Shown: positions 10,397-23,179 of the stretch, one piece after another
Layout: each line of letters begins with the position of its first letter
Numbering within the stretch: position 1 is the stretch's first letter
DNA from: Rozella allomycis CSF55
Taxonomy: Eukaryota > Rozellomycota
Reading direction: 5' to 3'
NCBI GenBank assembly: GCA_000442015.1
Contig: KE561154.1
Location: 1-64,000, forward strand
DNA length: 64,000 nucleotides
Translations under genes and position numbers: made by a program
Notes under the pieces: generated by a model
The model's database searches: none
Told to the model about the DNA's origin: nothing
What the model saw: only the letters and a program-made list of their open reading frames with translations

Positions 10397-11846
10397 TCAA
10401 TATTTATTGCTTTTGTGAAACATTAAATCGGTATAATTCTCGGCAATTATATTTAATGTTCTTCTTGTCCCGCAAAGTTCTACAAGGAGATATGAGATGC
10501 ATCTAATAAGTTTGCAGTCCTCGTATACAACTTTCAAAAGTTCAGCTTTAGTTCTAACATCATCAACTATGCCTTGAGATATCCCAGAAACTTTGGTAAT
10601 ATCAAATGGCTGCTTTAATTTCCTATTAATCTGAACTAAATCAGATTCTCCGATTTGCTCAACAAAGAAATATATCAATTCTTCAATTTCAGTAAACTCA
10701 TTTACTGGTGTATTAATACCCGAATCAAATGTTTTAATTTTTATTGAGGTCTACAAAAACATGATTAGATAAAAACAAAAGCCTTACTAGTAACATTTCA
10801 CGGGCCCTTGTTTTTTCTTCGTGTATTATATTTTCATTCAAAATCAGATCAGAGTCGCTGGACCTAGATCTTCTCAAGCCTTCATTTGGATTTGGCATGG
10901 AACTAGAAAGTTCTGTTTCGAGAGACACACAAGGTCGCAAGCCTGTACCATTGATATCCCTATATGAAAATGACAATTATTTATACATAAAGTCCGTTTC
11001 ACTGAACAGATTAGGTGACGAGTAATCGTGTTGCTCATATAGCAACCTCGTAGTTTCATCCAAATCTTGTTGCAGGGTTTTGTTAGAACGATTCAAGTCA
11101 TCGATAATCCCCAATAACTGATTAATACGCATTTCTTTAGAGTGCAATTCCCTTTTCAATAGATTTTTGTCCTTTAAAACTTTTCATCAATCAATTACCT
11201 CTTCCAATTCATTTCTTAACACAGCAAAATTCTGAATTGTATCAACTTGAATACTCTTTTCTGCTTTGATTAATGGCTCTGTAGAAACTGATTTGTCGAG
11301 ACTTATAGCATTTCCCACTTTTTCTGTCTTTATAGTATTCATTTCAATATCTCGCAATTGAATCCTGGCACTGCTGCCAACCTCATCCAATTTCTTCATC
11401 AATCTTTCCTTGTCATTCGTCACCACTTGGTTTTCCGATTCCAACACTGCAATTTCATTCAGCAAAGAGATAATTTTCTTTTCTCAAATAAAATCTAATC
11501 GTACTTGATCATAATTTTTCGCCAATACTTTCCTTTCATGGATTTCGAGTTCATGCTTGTCATTTATAAAGTGGAGCGCCTTGTTCAGCTGGTCGTTTTC
11601 TTCTTCAAGATCGCATTTTCGAATATAGCATTCTTTTAGTTTGCATAGTAGGCCATTGGACATATCGGTGCTTTGTTTCAAAGTATCCCTTAGGGAACAA
11701 ACAGTTTGATATAATTGAACCTCTAATTCCGTAGATAAATTGGAAGAATCAAATTGGCTTAATGTTTCACTACTATCTTCTTGACTAAAGTTTAGGGATG
11801 CGCTTACTGTAGCCATTAATGACCGTTTGCAATTCGTAAAAGACAT
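10397..11846 (-). CDS. coiled-coil protein of unknown family
   Basis: Five exons, 443 residues, from the ATG at 11844-11846. The first 260 residues are mostly coiled coil (heptads such as LEEENDQLNKAL and KTLQQDLDETTRLL). A Ser-rich linker follows, then a compact C-terminal helical domain of about 120 residues (EFTEIEELIYFFVEQIGESD...). Introns at 11478-11504, 11172-11198, 10960-10986 (27 nt each) and 10751-10787 (37 nt) give one frame; the first and third are essential because the unspliced frame meets a stop. The overall plan resembles cytoskeletal adaptor proteins, but I recognise no family and assign no function. Confidence 0.75.
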
Positions 11847-11973
11847 CCATGAAAATTCATAAATGTATATTAAAGATATAATTGTAAATTATCAAGAATA
11901 TAAAATCGTGATATAATCTAGATTTTCATTAAAAAAGATATGGAATAGATTATTTATCACATTACGATCACAA

Positions 11974-12046
11974 GGGCTTATAGCTCAGTTGGTAGAGCGC
12001 ACGCTTTGCATGTGTGAGGCCCCGAGTTCAAACCTCGGTAAGTCCA
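11974..12046 (+). tRNA. tRNA-Ala (anticodon TGC)
   Basis: Acceptor GGGCTTA pairs with TAAGTCC (one G-T), D-arm GCTC/GAGC, anticodon stem CACGC/GTGTG with loop TTTGCAT (anticodon TGC), and T-loop GTTCAAACC. Intronless; CCA not encoded. Confidence 0.95.
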
Positions 12047-12136
12047 TTTTTATTCGAGTAGATCAAATTCTTTTTTGAAAGTAGAAGTTAAGGTTATAAT
12101 ATAATACAAAAATAATTTATTGATCAATTGCTTATT

Positions 12137-14552
12137 TTAAGATATATTTACAAGTTTCTCCAAAGATATAGGTTCATTTGTAGTAGCTAGGAAAACAATT
12201 TCATCGTCAATGTATATTAGTGATTTTCCAAACTTGAATAGAGGTTTTCCTAAAGTTTCATGATAGTTTGATGTAGATTGAAACAAAATTTGATTCTTTT
12301 CTGCTAATTTTTCTAGCATATCTTTGAATGATAAAGAAAACTTTATATCATTTTGATTTGAAGGCTGTGGTATATTTCTAGGATCCCTTTATTATACAAT
12401 GTGTAAATGTTTTACCATTTTCTGTAAACATTTAGTGAAGCGATATCAATGGATGGATTGTCAATCATTTTATCCATGATATCGAGCGCTTTGTAGAATT
12501 GAAATTTTATTGAATTGTTGTTGATTAATAAAGGAGGGAATTGCTTTTTCCATTGAAGATACCACAACGAAATTTCGTCATAGTTTGGTTCATTCGATAG
12601 CCAAGTGTGAAGAATTTCAAGCCAGTTTGGAAAGAAGATGTTTTCAAAGAGAGACATCATTGTAGAGAGGGGAAGATATTTAATCCATTCCAAAACTTGT
12701 TTAAATGGTTCTAATTAGATGAAATATTTAAAGGTTACCTAATTCTTGGTTGGCGGGATTAATTTCAAAATTTCTCAAAGTGGAAGCCAACTTTGGGACA
12801 ATGGATTGATGTAAGAATTGTTGCATTTGATCTTCTTCAAAAACCTAATTAATCATTTTTAAGGATATTACTGTAATAATCGGTTCAATTAAAGACGCAC
12901 ATTTAGGTAATGAGTTTTGAATGAATTCTCTCTTTAATTCCAATTGTACTTGATTAAACACTTCAGTGGAGTAATTCTTCAACAATGGAAGATAAACGAA
13001 TAGCCAATTCCATTTTACACCCTGGCTGATTTGAGAGAGAATTCTTGGAAGTAAAACATCTTTAATAACTAGTTTATCAAACATTGCATTAGAAAAACAC
13101 TCTTTATAAATTTCTAGATATTCTAACACTTTAAGATCTCTGACATCATTTGAACTTGTGATTGTAACAATTAGAGTTTACTTTATGAATTGCCTGACTT
13201 TTGGCAGTAGAGTGTAAAAGATGAGATTATCAAATCCATTCCCAGTGAAATATTTTTTTAGTTTTATTAAAATGTTTCTGTTAAACTGAATTTCTTCTTC
13301 ATTGTTTAAAAGTCTTAAAACAAGAGGCTTTAAAATTGAACTAAAAAGTTTATCTGATTTGGGAATTTCAATTTTAAATATTTTATCAAAAAGATCAAAA
13401 TAAGATTCAATTGGAATTGTTGGCATTTTCATTCTCCTTTTTATTTCATGAAAAATCGGTAATAAATCTTCACTCATTTTCAAATCTATATTCTCAAATC
13501 ATTAATAATTTTACTTTTTTCAATTTGATTTACATTTTCTTTTTTATCTTTAATTTGATTCTCAATTTCCAATCTCTTTTCTTCTTCTTGATTCAATTGT
13601 TGATTTAATTCAATAATCTTTCCTTCACAAAGATTTACAAGCAATTTAACATTGTGTCTCAACTCTGGCAGTTTATTAACTTGAGTTTCATCAACTTCAA
13701 AAGATTTTCTATTTTTAATATTCTCAATTTCAATCGCTTCTTTTCCTGTCATGTCAATTATTTTATAACTAACAGTTTCCCCAAAACTATCAAGTAAATT
13801 CTTTATTGTTTTTGTTTGCTCATCCTTTACTCCCTTTCTCCATCGTTTCCTATTACAAATATGAATTATCTTTACTTTTTCTTTAGTTCAATTTCTTTAA
13901 ACGGCTTCTCTTCTTCTTCTTCACTTACATTTTTTTCAATTTCAACATCATGAATACTCGCTCCGAGCCCAGACTTCTTTTCTCGCGCTTTCCCTGCATC
14001 AATCGGTTGAAACATTCCCTCTCCTTTAGCTCCAAGTCCATCACCCTTTTCAAATTAAAGTATTATTCGTACTGGTTTATATCCCATTTTCAACAACAAC
14101 TTCAATCCAATTCCTTTAGTATGCTGCTCAAATTTACCAAAATCCTTGTCCAACGCTTGCAACTTTCTCCTAGCTTCATTCACTTCTCTCTCCGTAACAT
14201 TTCTCATTTTTGTATCCTCCTTTTGCTCAAAATATTCCTTCTTTTCATCTAATTTCACCTCCTTTTTAGCAAAGGGCTCCGGTTCCGGTTCATTCTCCTC
14301 AATCTCATCCTCACTACTACTAGTTTCCCTTTCCTTTTCCTCTTCATGTTTTTGGTATCCTTCACTTTTAAACACAACTTCTTTATTTCTTCTATTACGC
14401 CCCTTCTTTTTAAAATATCTTTCGTTCTTTTCATCTTCTTCGCTGCTCATGAATACTCCATATATTTCTTCTTCTTTATTTCTGCGCTTCTGATATCCAT
14501 ATTCCTCCTCTGAAGAAACGTCCGTTGTGCTCACTTCATCCAAAAATTCCAT
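12137..14552 (-). CDS. TFIP11: TFIP11/Ntr1-type spliceosome disassembly factor
   Basis: Eight exons, 740 residues. An acidic, charged N-terminus is followed by a G-patch (KGIGLKLLLKMGYKPGDGLG, intact only after removing the 27-nt intron 14046-14072), a KKRWRKG motif, a coiled region and the helical GCFC domain. It ends with GKPLFKFGKSLIYIDDEIVF, the conserved C-terminal motif of TFIP11. By family it activates the DEAH helicase Prp43 to release the lariat intron. Other introns are 13850-13875, 13486-13514, 13155-13181, 12845-12871, 12711-12738 and 12387-12415, all 26-29 nt. A lariat-release factor whose own gene carries seven ultrashort introns is worth noting. Confidence 0.88.
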
Positions 14553-15003
14553 TTACGAAATTTAGAACTTTCGAGTTTTTGAGTTTTTATGCAAGTTATC
14601 ACAAAAAAATTTGAATTTCAGGATTTTGGTACTATAGGCAACAAGAATTGCATAATATCGATTTTTACGAAAACGATCTGATCGTCTAGGTTGGCGGGAA
14701 ATGTCAAATGCCATTATTACGACGGTAATTTGGCTACACGAATGTAATAAATCCATAGAGTACCGAAATGTTGACTGTATTGTTTTTATATACTTAATGC
14801 GCTGTCAACAATTAAGTGTTGTATGTGTATCCTTGGGTAACACGTGCGATTCCTGCAAGATCAAGCCAAAACAAAAGGTTTGGAAAAATTACACGTTACT
14901 AACCGAAATAAACCAAAGTATAAGCTTCACGGCTATCAACATAATCTTGACGACAAACCTGGTTGCCTAGATAAAAGTTGTACATCACGTTACCATCAAG
15001 TAT
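14553..15003. other. divergent intergenic region
   Basis: About 450 bp separate TFIP11 (leftward) and a Cache receptor (rightward). An 89-codon ORF at 14701-14970 has no recognisable features and is probably chance. A CACGTG at 14841-14846 is present. I see no RNA gene. Confidence 0.5.
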
Positions 15004-16524
15004 ATGAATACAAACAGGGAAGGATCCACCGCCATCAGTAAATATAATCGATTCACGTGATTAGAAAACAACACATCTTCAACAATCGACAACAGTAGCC
15101 CAAATCACTCGAAATCCAAAAAACTGTCATCACCCAAGATTGTTCTTCCTCTGTCATTTTATCTGAATCTCTTGATTGTTTCCATTACTCTTATATCAGG
15201 TTTCGTTAGTTGGAGTCAGACAAAGAATGCGGGAGAGACTGCGTCCTTGGCATTCGCAAGCAAGTTCCAAAATGAACTTTTAGAGCATGCGTCAACGCAA
15301 ATATTAGAACATTTTATCACTGCGGAGCACTTGGCTGATACCCAAAAATCATACTGGAGAAAGGGATTATACAATATGCAGAACAAGACTAATATAATGA
15401 ATTTCTTACTACCAGTGCTCTTGAATAGTCAAGATATGGTAAGTTCCCAAACATTTACCACTAAATATGGGGAATTGTGGGGATTCTATACCTACTTTGG
15501 CTCAAATTTGGAAACCAAGTATGGGATGTGGGAACATTATGGTTTAAACTCTACAGAATATGAGGTAGATAAACTTGGGAATATAATTGATGTGAATTTT
15601 AATACTTATCCAGCAAATTATACTGAAAATAATTGGGTCATTGTTGTAAATAAATCGGACCCTGAAAGCAGTGCATGGGTGGCATCCTATGTGTGGTCAG
15701 ATTCAGTATGGATCAGTCACTCGGTAGCCCTTTTCGATTCTCAAAATGAATACGTAGGAGTTTATACAATTGACATGATTTTGAATTTTATTAACTCTAT
15801 CCTTTCGACAAGATCTAGCCAAGTCAGCAATACGGTGATTTTATATGCAGTGGAAACAGATTCAGAGGCTGTTATTGGAACATCTAAAAAGGGCATTCAG
15901 CTTTTTTCTATAGATGAACAGACAAACCAAGCAACCCGACCTTTAACTATTACTGAACTAGGAACTTTCAACGCCGCCAGGGAAATTGGATTGTTTTCTG
16001 TTGCAATTCAAAAAGCTAAATATTCTCTAAAAACTCTCCCGGATTATTATGAACTTTCAGTGGTAGATGCTCAGAACGGAATCACGTACTTGGTCGCCGT
16101 GAAGAAAATAACTTGGAGAAGTGTGAATTGGTCTTTAATTCAATTCCTCGATGAATCTGATGTCTATCTTCCTATTAAAAGAACAAACTTGACGACAATC
16201 ATTGGTGTGTGCGCTACTGTGGGATGTTCAATGTTGGTTGGAATGCTTTTAGCTTATTGGATTACCAGAGATCTTTCCAGAATAACTTTGGATCTAAATA
16301 AATTGAAGGACTTCCATTTTGCATCTGTTTACAAAGGTAGGAATAACAGTATCAAAACTAGCAATATCAGAGAAATATTTCAAATCCAATCGTCTTTTCA
16401 TGCAATGGTAGATGCGTTTGCAAAATCATTGGCGATAAACAACAGCATTACAAAAGGAAATGGCAGCATCGTATCATCTCTTCCATATACCAATCAACAG
16501 ATAGAAACATCACGACAACTTTAA
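15004..16524 (+). CDS. membrane receptor with extracellular Cache-like domain, no output domain (copy 1)
   Basis: Two exons (intron 15038-15064, 27 nt), 497 residues. Layout: short cytoplasmic N-tail, first membrane segment (IVLPLSFYLNLLIVSITLIS), about 310 extracellular residues with WGFYTYFGS, MWEHYGLN and DMILNFINSILS, a second membrane segment (TIIGVCATVGCSMLVGMLLAYW) and a juxtamembrane region (RDLSRITLDLNKLKDFHF...REIFQIQSSFHAMV) that looks HAMP-like. The layout is that of double-Cache sensor modules normally fused to cyclases or kinases, but translation ends about 60 residues later with no catalytic domain. A close paralogue with an intron in the same tail lies at 27055-28604. Ligand and partner are unknown. 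Confidence 0.78.
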
Positions 16525-16759
16525 TAAAGGATTATGACGAAGATATTATTGTTTATATTTACATTGAGGAACAAACAAACTACAACTCGCGATATCGTTT
16601 CGAGAAGTTGGATATTTTGAGAGCAACAATAGGATTCCTATTGAATAAACGAAGATTTGCATTTTCTATAACATTACCATCCCAATTTTCATCCCCTGAA
16701 ATCGTCGTCAATACAACCGCCAGTTTGTTTGTTTGTTTTCTAATCATACAAAATTAGCA

Positions 16760-18605
16760 ATGGTACAATCGCGAACTTATTCAAACATTCCCGTTTACGA
16801 AATGATTTGCAACGGAGTAGTGGTGATGCGACGACAAGATTCATCTTTCATCAACGCCACACAAATTCTTAAAGTTGCAGGAATTGAAAAAGCAAAAAGA
16901 ACCAAAATTCTAGAATCATTTATTGAATCGGGGTTGCATGATAAGATTCAAGGAGGTAACGGCAAGTTTCAAGGGACATGGTAAAAATTGACAACATCAA
17001 ACACAATAGGGTACCGTTGGAGCGAGCCATTACATTAGCGAAACAATATAATGTTTACGAAAGTCTAGTCGAATTGCTTAAAGATGACGTGCATGAAGGA
17101 GAAAGAAGTAGGTCGGTTCTTTGCACTCGGGAGTGTTTGACAACAAGTACGAGTCAAGAGTCTTGCACAACTGAAACTGAATCGAATTTATCGTGTATAG
17201 AAACTGAATTTCGCAACGATGACTTGTGCTTTGATTCAGATGGAACATTGAGTCCACCACGCAAGTGCCTTTCAATTAAGAGAAAGAACGATATTAATCT
17301 TCCTAAACGAATACAAAATACAGCAGAGGATGCAAGTCTTCCAGATTTTACAAAACCATTGAATTCACAACACAAACATATCCTTTTGGAATTGTTCAGA
17401 AAAAAAACAAAGAAAGGATGTTATGAGGTTGGAGACCCTTTAGATGAAAATCATGGAACAATTATGCATTGGTTGTCACTTTTAGGAAACGCTGATACCC
17501 TCGAAGACATTTTGAAGGCATGTAACAACGCCAACGGAGAGTTGCTCCAGAGGAAAACTAAGCACGGGGAAACTCCTCTAATGGTAACCATATAATTTTT
17601 CTTTGTTTAAAGATGGCAGTTCAATTTCCATTCTCTTACTGTTACCGATCATTTAAAAAGCTTTGTATAATTCTAAAGTCGAACATATTTTTAAGCGATC
17701 TACACGAAAGAACAGTTCTTCATCATATATTCATACGTCAAAATGAAGAATTAACGAGTCAAACAATGAGAGCCTATTACTTGTCAAAATTAATCGAATT
17801 CGTCTTTGATGAACATGGTGCGGAGTTTAAGGATTATGATAACTGGAAAAGATTTGTAAACTTTAAGGATTATAAAGGGAATACTGCTCTTCATTTAGCC
17901 GTTTCTAGAAAAGATTGGGAATCTGCCAGTTTGCTACTTCTTGTCAATGCATCAAATCAAGTGAAAAACAATAAGAACGAAACCGTCGAAGATCTGATTG
18001 AAGACGAAGACAAACTGAGATGGAAGAATATTAAAAGGAGATGCGGACTAAAGTGTGAACTTGATTTTACATTTGACAAATCAAAGTTATGTTGGACACC
18101 ACCTAGATCAATTGAAACAAAGAAACGAAAAACTATTGAAAGTGAAACTTTTCACATAAGCAAATCTTTAGGTAACATTTTACATGTTTTTTAAAAAAGA
18201 ATCGTGGAATTCGTTGAAAATGATTTTAGAGTGCGACAATTACGTTAATGAAGAGGTAATGGAAGGTAAAGAATACAAAAGTAAGATATAGCAATTCAGA
18301 ACGTTATCATGCACATGGACAAACAATTCAGCGATCAATTCAACTCCCAAGAAGTCCAAATTAAACAGTTACAAACACGCTTAAAGCAAATGCAAATAAC
18401 GATTCAACAAAATGATCTTATAAATAATCGGCTTCAAACCGAAAATCAACTCAACGTTGCTAGGATCAGAGACTTGGAAAGAAAAATCGAATACGAAAGA
18501 ACCAGACATGATATAAACTGCATGTTTCCACCGCGCGCCCTAAAGGCAATATCATGGATTAAACCACGAGACAACAGATTGGAAACTAGACTGTGTAATA
18601 AATAA
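16760..18605 (+). CDS. APSES/KilA-N transcription factor with ankyrin repeats (Mbp1/Swi4 type)
   Basis: Five exons, 577 residues. The N-terminal APSES DNA-binding domain reads MICNGVVVMRRQDSSFINAT then QILKVAGIEKAKRTKILE and, across the first intron, GKFQGTWVPLERAITLAKQY. After an acidic linker come ankyrin repeats (GDPLDENHGTIMHWLSLLGN, HERTVLHHIF, GNTALHLAVS), and a coiled-coil C-terminus needed for dimerisation in the family. In yeasts these proteins form MBF/SBF, which drives G1/S genes. Introns are 16981-17009, 17584-17612, 18172-18199 and 18266-18291 (26-29 nt). The combination of APSES and ankyrin repeats is fungal, and is the best taxonomic marker in the window. Confidence 0.9.
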
Positions 18606-18648
18606 TTTGAATTTGATTTTTCTTTTTTGCGCACCTTGACAACCTCCA

Positions 18649-19548
18649 ATGAGCGCCTTGCTAGGAATTGACATTTATCCATTTAATGTTTTTCATATTT
18701 CGCATTTATCATGTTCGGCTATTGAAACGCTCTCAATGTTCGTTTATCTAAACAATAGTAGAAAGGCAAATTGGAGGCCTGTTTTCTTGTTTTCCTTGTT
18801 TCTCTCATTGGTTGCTTTATTTGTTAGTGGAAGCATTGGATTTGTTTTCAATCCGCAATATGTGTTTTGGACTTGTCTAGGGCGAGGTACATGGACTGTT
18901 ATTGAACAATTGACAATGATGGTAAGCAAATGGAAGCAAAAGGATTGGAGATATCGTATTAGTGTATTTTTCATGTTCCTTGTTAGCGGCTTTTATTGCT
19001 ATCTTATCTATCCGAGTATTTTGAATGTTCCAATCCCATTCAATGACAGTATAACATTTTACAAAAACATGACATTCTATACCACTCCTTTCCCATTCTA
19101 TTTTACTTATATCATGTTTGGAAGCTTTGCATTATCGTTTCTGGTTACTTTTATCACATATCTTATAGGATGCAGGAGAACAAGAGTTTGCACATTTCCA
19201 TTTTCGATTTTTCTGACGTGCATTATCTCTCTGGGATGGGCAGTATATCTTTTCTTGATATTGTATGGTCGAACAGAAATATCAACATTTTATGATTTCT
19301 TTTTATGCGTAAATTCTCTTAGAATAGTAAGCGTAATGACAGTTCCATTCTTCTCCAACACAAGCTGTAGTTTAAAAGAGCGCCAATCAAAACACAATCA
19401 AGTTGTTCCAGCAGTGGACGAAGAGCAGGCATTTAGAAAGACTACCAATGCCAGTACAAAATCGGAAAAGTCTGAAGCAAAACCTTCTACAAGCGCAAAC
19501 AAACCTTGTGTTTCTCAATCAAAGCCAATGCGCGACTTTGACTATTAA
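18649..19548 (+). CDS. seven-transmembrane protein, family unknown
   Basis: A 299-residue single-exon gene with seven hydrophobic segments (approximate residues 10-33, 43-65, 70-92, 104-121, 148-171, 180-204, 212-235) and a 60-residue Ser/Lys/Gln-rich C-terminal tail. A possible N-glycosylation site (NMT) sits in the loop after the fourth segment. The topology with a long cytoplasmic tail is GPCR-like, but no family motif is visible. It starts 43 bp after the APSES gene. A second 7TM orphan with a similar plan lies at 32470-33477; the two are not obviously homologous by eye. Confidence 0.65.
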   Translation: MSALLGIDIYPFNVFHISHLSCSAIETLSMFVYLNNSRKANWRPVFLFSLFLSLVALFVSGSIGFVFNPQYVFWTCLGRGTWTVIEQLTMMVSKWKQKDWRYRISVFFMFLVSGFYCYLIYPSILNVPIPFNDSITFYKNMTFYTTPFPFYFTYIMFGSFALSFLVTFITYLIGCRRTRVCTFPFSIFLTCIISLGWAVYLFLILYGRTEISTFYDFFLCVNSLRIVSVMTVPFFSNTSCSLKERQSKHNQVVPAVDEEQAFRKTTNASTKSEKSEAKPSTSANKPCVSQSKPMRDFDY

Positions 19549-19616
19549 AAGCAATAAAAAATTGGCCAGTGACATTAAGCTTTTTATTTTGATTTATCAG
19601 TTTAGACCCTGGTCAA

Positions 19617-22131
19617 ATGATGTTGAGCCGACAGATTGCGCGAGTATGAGAATGAATGTAATCACACGTAGTGTACTAGAGGGATACCATTTTACGCTTG
19701 CTATTCATCAACTCCGATGAGCAACTTTGAAAAGATGCGCTACTTGGACTATGCCAAGATTGAACGCAATATCGACATTGTACGTGATCGACTTGGCCAT
19801 CCACTGACGCTTGCCGAGAAGATTGTGTATGGGCACTTGGACAATCCAAAGGAGCAAGATATTAAGAGAGGGAAAAGCTATTTGAAATTGAGGCCCGATA
19901 GAGTTGCATGCCAGGATGCGACCGCCCAGGTAAATGCATATTGTATTTTCTGAGATAGATGGCTCTGTTGCAGTTCATGTCTGCTGGAATACCAACTGTA
20001 GCTGTACCAACAACAGTTCATTGTGATCATCTGATTGAGGCACAGTTGGGTGGACCTAAAGATTTGAAGAGGGCGCAGGTAGAACGATTTGTTGGTGTTT
20101 ATAGGATATTAACAAGGAGGTTTATGATTTTCTGGCTACAGCCTCCGCTAAGTATGGTATCGGGTTCTGGAAAGCTGGAAGTGGAATTATCCATCAAATC
20201 ATCTTGGAAAACTATGCATTCCCTGGTGGACTGATGATTGGAACTGATTCGCATACACCAAATGCTGGAGGTTTAGGGATGGTTGCTATTGGTGTTGGAG
20301 GTGCAGATGTAAGTCATGATTAAGTGGTCAGAGTAGGCTGTTGATGTGATGGCAAATATTCCATGGGAATTGAAATGTCCAAAGGTTATTGGAGTGAAAT
20401 TGACAGGAAAGATGTCAGGATGGACTGCACCAAAAGGTACTAATTAAGTAGTCGTTATATGTAGATATCATTTTGAAAGTTGCGGGAATATTGACTGTTA
20501 AAGGAGGAACAGGAGCTATTATTGAATACTTTGGACCAGGAGTTGAAACATTCTCTTGTACTGGGATGGCGACTATTTGTAACATGGGCGCTGAGATTGG
20601 AGCCACAACTTCAGTATTTCCATTTAATCAAAGAATGGCAAAATATTTGGAAGCAACAAAAAGACCATGTAACTTAATAAGAGTTGGATTGATTAATAGA
20701 TATAGCGAAAGCTGCGTATGAATATGAACATATATTGAAGGCTGATGAAGGATCTAAATATGATCAAGTGATTGAAATTAATATGAGTGAGCTTGAACCC
20801 CATGTGAATGGGCCGTTTACTCCTGATCTTGCAACACCAATATCTAAATTGAAGGAAGTCGCAGAGAAGAATCAATGGCCAAAAGATATTAAAGTAGCTC
20901 TGATAGGAAGTTGCACAAACTCATCATATGAAGATATGAGCAGATCAGCTTCATTGGCTAAACAAGCAATGAATGCTGGTTTGAAGGCTAAAAGTCAATT
21001 CACCATAACGCCAGGGTCTGAACAAATTAGATCAACGATTGAAAGAGATGGAATTATGAAAACATTGAATGATTGTGGCGGATTAGTTTTAGCGAATGCT
21101 TGTGGTCCATGTATTGGCCAATGGGATAGAAAGGATGTTAAGAAGGGCGAAAAGAATACAATCATTACCTCGTACAATAGAAACTTCACTGGTAGAAATG
21201 ATGCGAATCCAGCTACCCATTGCTTTGTAGCTTCACCTGAAATTGTAACAGCCATGGCATTTGGTGGAAGCTTAACATTCAATCCATTAAAAGATACTTT
21301 GAAAACATCAGCAGGAAAAGAATTTAAATTTGCAGAACCTAAAGGTGATGAACTTCCACCAAGAGGATTTGACCCTGGCCAAGATACATATCAAGCCCCA
21401 CCAAAGAATAGAAACAATGTTAAAGTTAGCGTTGATCCAAAGAGTAACAGACTTCAATTATTGGAACCATTCAAATCATGGGATGGAAAAGATTTAACTG
21501 ACTTGCCAATCTTAATTAAAGTCTTAGGCAAATGCACAACTGATCACATTTCAATGGCTGGTCCTTGGCTTAAATACAGGGGTCATTTGGATAACATTTC
21601 TAATAATATGTTGATTGGCGCAATTAATTCTGAAAATAAACAAGCCAACAATATTAAGAACATCTTTACTAACTCTTATGGTTCAGTCCCCTCTGTTGCA
21701 AGAGATTACAAAGCAAGAGGTATTCAATGGGTCGTTGTTGGTGATGAAAATTATGGTGAAGGTAGCTCAAGAGAACACGCCGCCCTTGAATGTCGTCATT
21801 TAGGTGGCATCGCTGTGATTACAAAGAGTTTCGCCCGTATTCATGAAACAAACTTGAAGAAACAAGGAATGATGCCATTAACATTTTCAAACCCCGCAGA
21901 TTATGATAAAATTAGTCCTTCAGACAAGTTGTCCTTTAAGAATCTAGAAAAGAACTTCGTCCCTGGAAAGGTATTTCTATTTATATCTTGATAATTTAGC
22001 CACTTGTTGCTACTGTTAAGCGTTTAGATGGTTCCACCTTTGATATTACGTTGAACCACACTTTTAATGAAAATCAAATTCAATGGTTCAAGGCAGGAAG
22101 TGCTCTTAATGTAATGGCTGCTGCTAAATAA
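19617..22131 (+). CDS. ACO1: mitochondrial aconitate hydratase
   Basis: Eight exons, 771 residues, close to the usual mitochondrial aconitase length. It interconverts citrate and isocitrate in the TCA cycle. Exon 1 (19617-19643) encodes MMLSRQIAR and joins across a 28-nt intron to a basic presequence, giving a good matrix-targeting peptide. Iron-sulfur cysteines lie in [14 protein letters not shown] and in [12 protein letters not shown]; the C-terminal [12 protein letters not shown] motif binds substrate. Introns: 19644-19671, 19930-19958, 20079-20104, 20309-20336, 20437-20464, 20669-20699 and 21971-21999 (26-31 nt). All are GT-AG, and their removal gives a gap-free aconitase. Confidence 0.95.
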
Positions 22132-22221
22132 AAATGAGTTCAATGTATTAAAATTATTCGAAATTTGTCAAGTTATTAAAATTCAAATCTTTATTAAATT
22201 ATTCTCTTCGCTCATTCAAGT

Positions 22222-23068
22222 TTAACTATAACAGCAATTCCAATTTATTACTGAATCTTTAACCTTTTCTTTCAAATTCCAAATTTTATCAGCCCATCTC
22301 TCCTTGTACTGCTCAACCTTGAATTTCTTTTCTCCCTACCAATCAAACCAAACACAATTAAATACCTTTTGAATCCTAGCAATTGTTACAAACAAGACGC
22401 CATCCTTGTAAGAAGCAGTCAAATTATCCAAATCAGCATCCATTGGCAATCCATACGACACATCAATCTCCCTATCCAAACAAAACCTATTCTCCCTATG
22501 CTCCGGCGTATGCGCACAAGTCCTAAACTCGCCGCTCACAATCAATGCATTCCCATCCGTTCTCACTTCAATATCCTGCATAGGAATGCCCCTACTTCTA
22601 TACCCTCATTAATCTTACGGTGCATCCACTATCAAAATGTACTCGTCCGGATACTTTCTGAACACCGGCTGGTTAAATACATCACGCTCGTCAAACGTGT
22701 TTTCAAACATTTTGGGGTAGAACAGGTTGTACGGGTGCATCATTCTGTGGGCCGCTGATTGAGCCTTGCGTTTGATGTTGTGTGCTTTGGACTGTACTTG
22801 CTCTTTGACGTCTTGGGCTGTTGATTGCACTTGTTCTTTAATGTTTTGCGATGTTTGTCTGTTTGGGATTAAATTAATTGGTTACTGGACTGATTGTTTC
22901 ATGCGGGTCGGCCATTTCCGCTGCCTTTTCTGATAATGGTTGGGATGAAAATGATGGCTCTTTTACATCTTCGGAGCGAAAGGAGGGCTCAGAAACCTCT
23001 TGGACGTTCCAGGTATGTGATGTTTGGAAAGAAGCAACTGAAAGTAGGATTAAAGCGGAAAGATGCAT
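22222..23068 (-). CDS. small heat-shock protein (alpha-crystallin domain) with secretory signal
   Basis: Five exons, 241 residues in my model. The N-terminus MHLSALILLSVASFQTS is a signal peptide. It is followed by an amphipathic helical stretch with near-repeats (NIKEQVQSTAQDVKEQVQS) and then an Hsp20 domain: YPDEYILIVDAPGIPMQDIE, NALIVSGEF, ENRFCLDREI, DGVLFVTIA. Introns are 22930-22966 (37 nt), 22859-22885, 22592-22618 and 22336-22365. The 37-nt intron is the least certain, but it is the only splice I found that joins the signal exon to the crystallin frame. Small heat-shock proteins hold unfolding clients; entry into the secretory pathway is unusual for the family. Confidence 0.72.
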
Positions 23069-23179
23069 TTTCGATCAATGGGGTAAAGCTTGCTTGGGCT
23101 TTATTGGGATTGAATTAAACTTTAATCAGATATTTTTTTGGATAAATATCAAAATGAAATTATGTAAATGCAGTTTATT

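Noticed and set aside
14701-14970. 89-codon ORF between TFIP11 and the Cache receptor
   Set aside because: No motif, signal peptide or splice continuation; probably chance.
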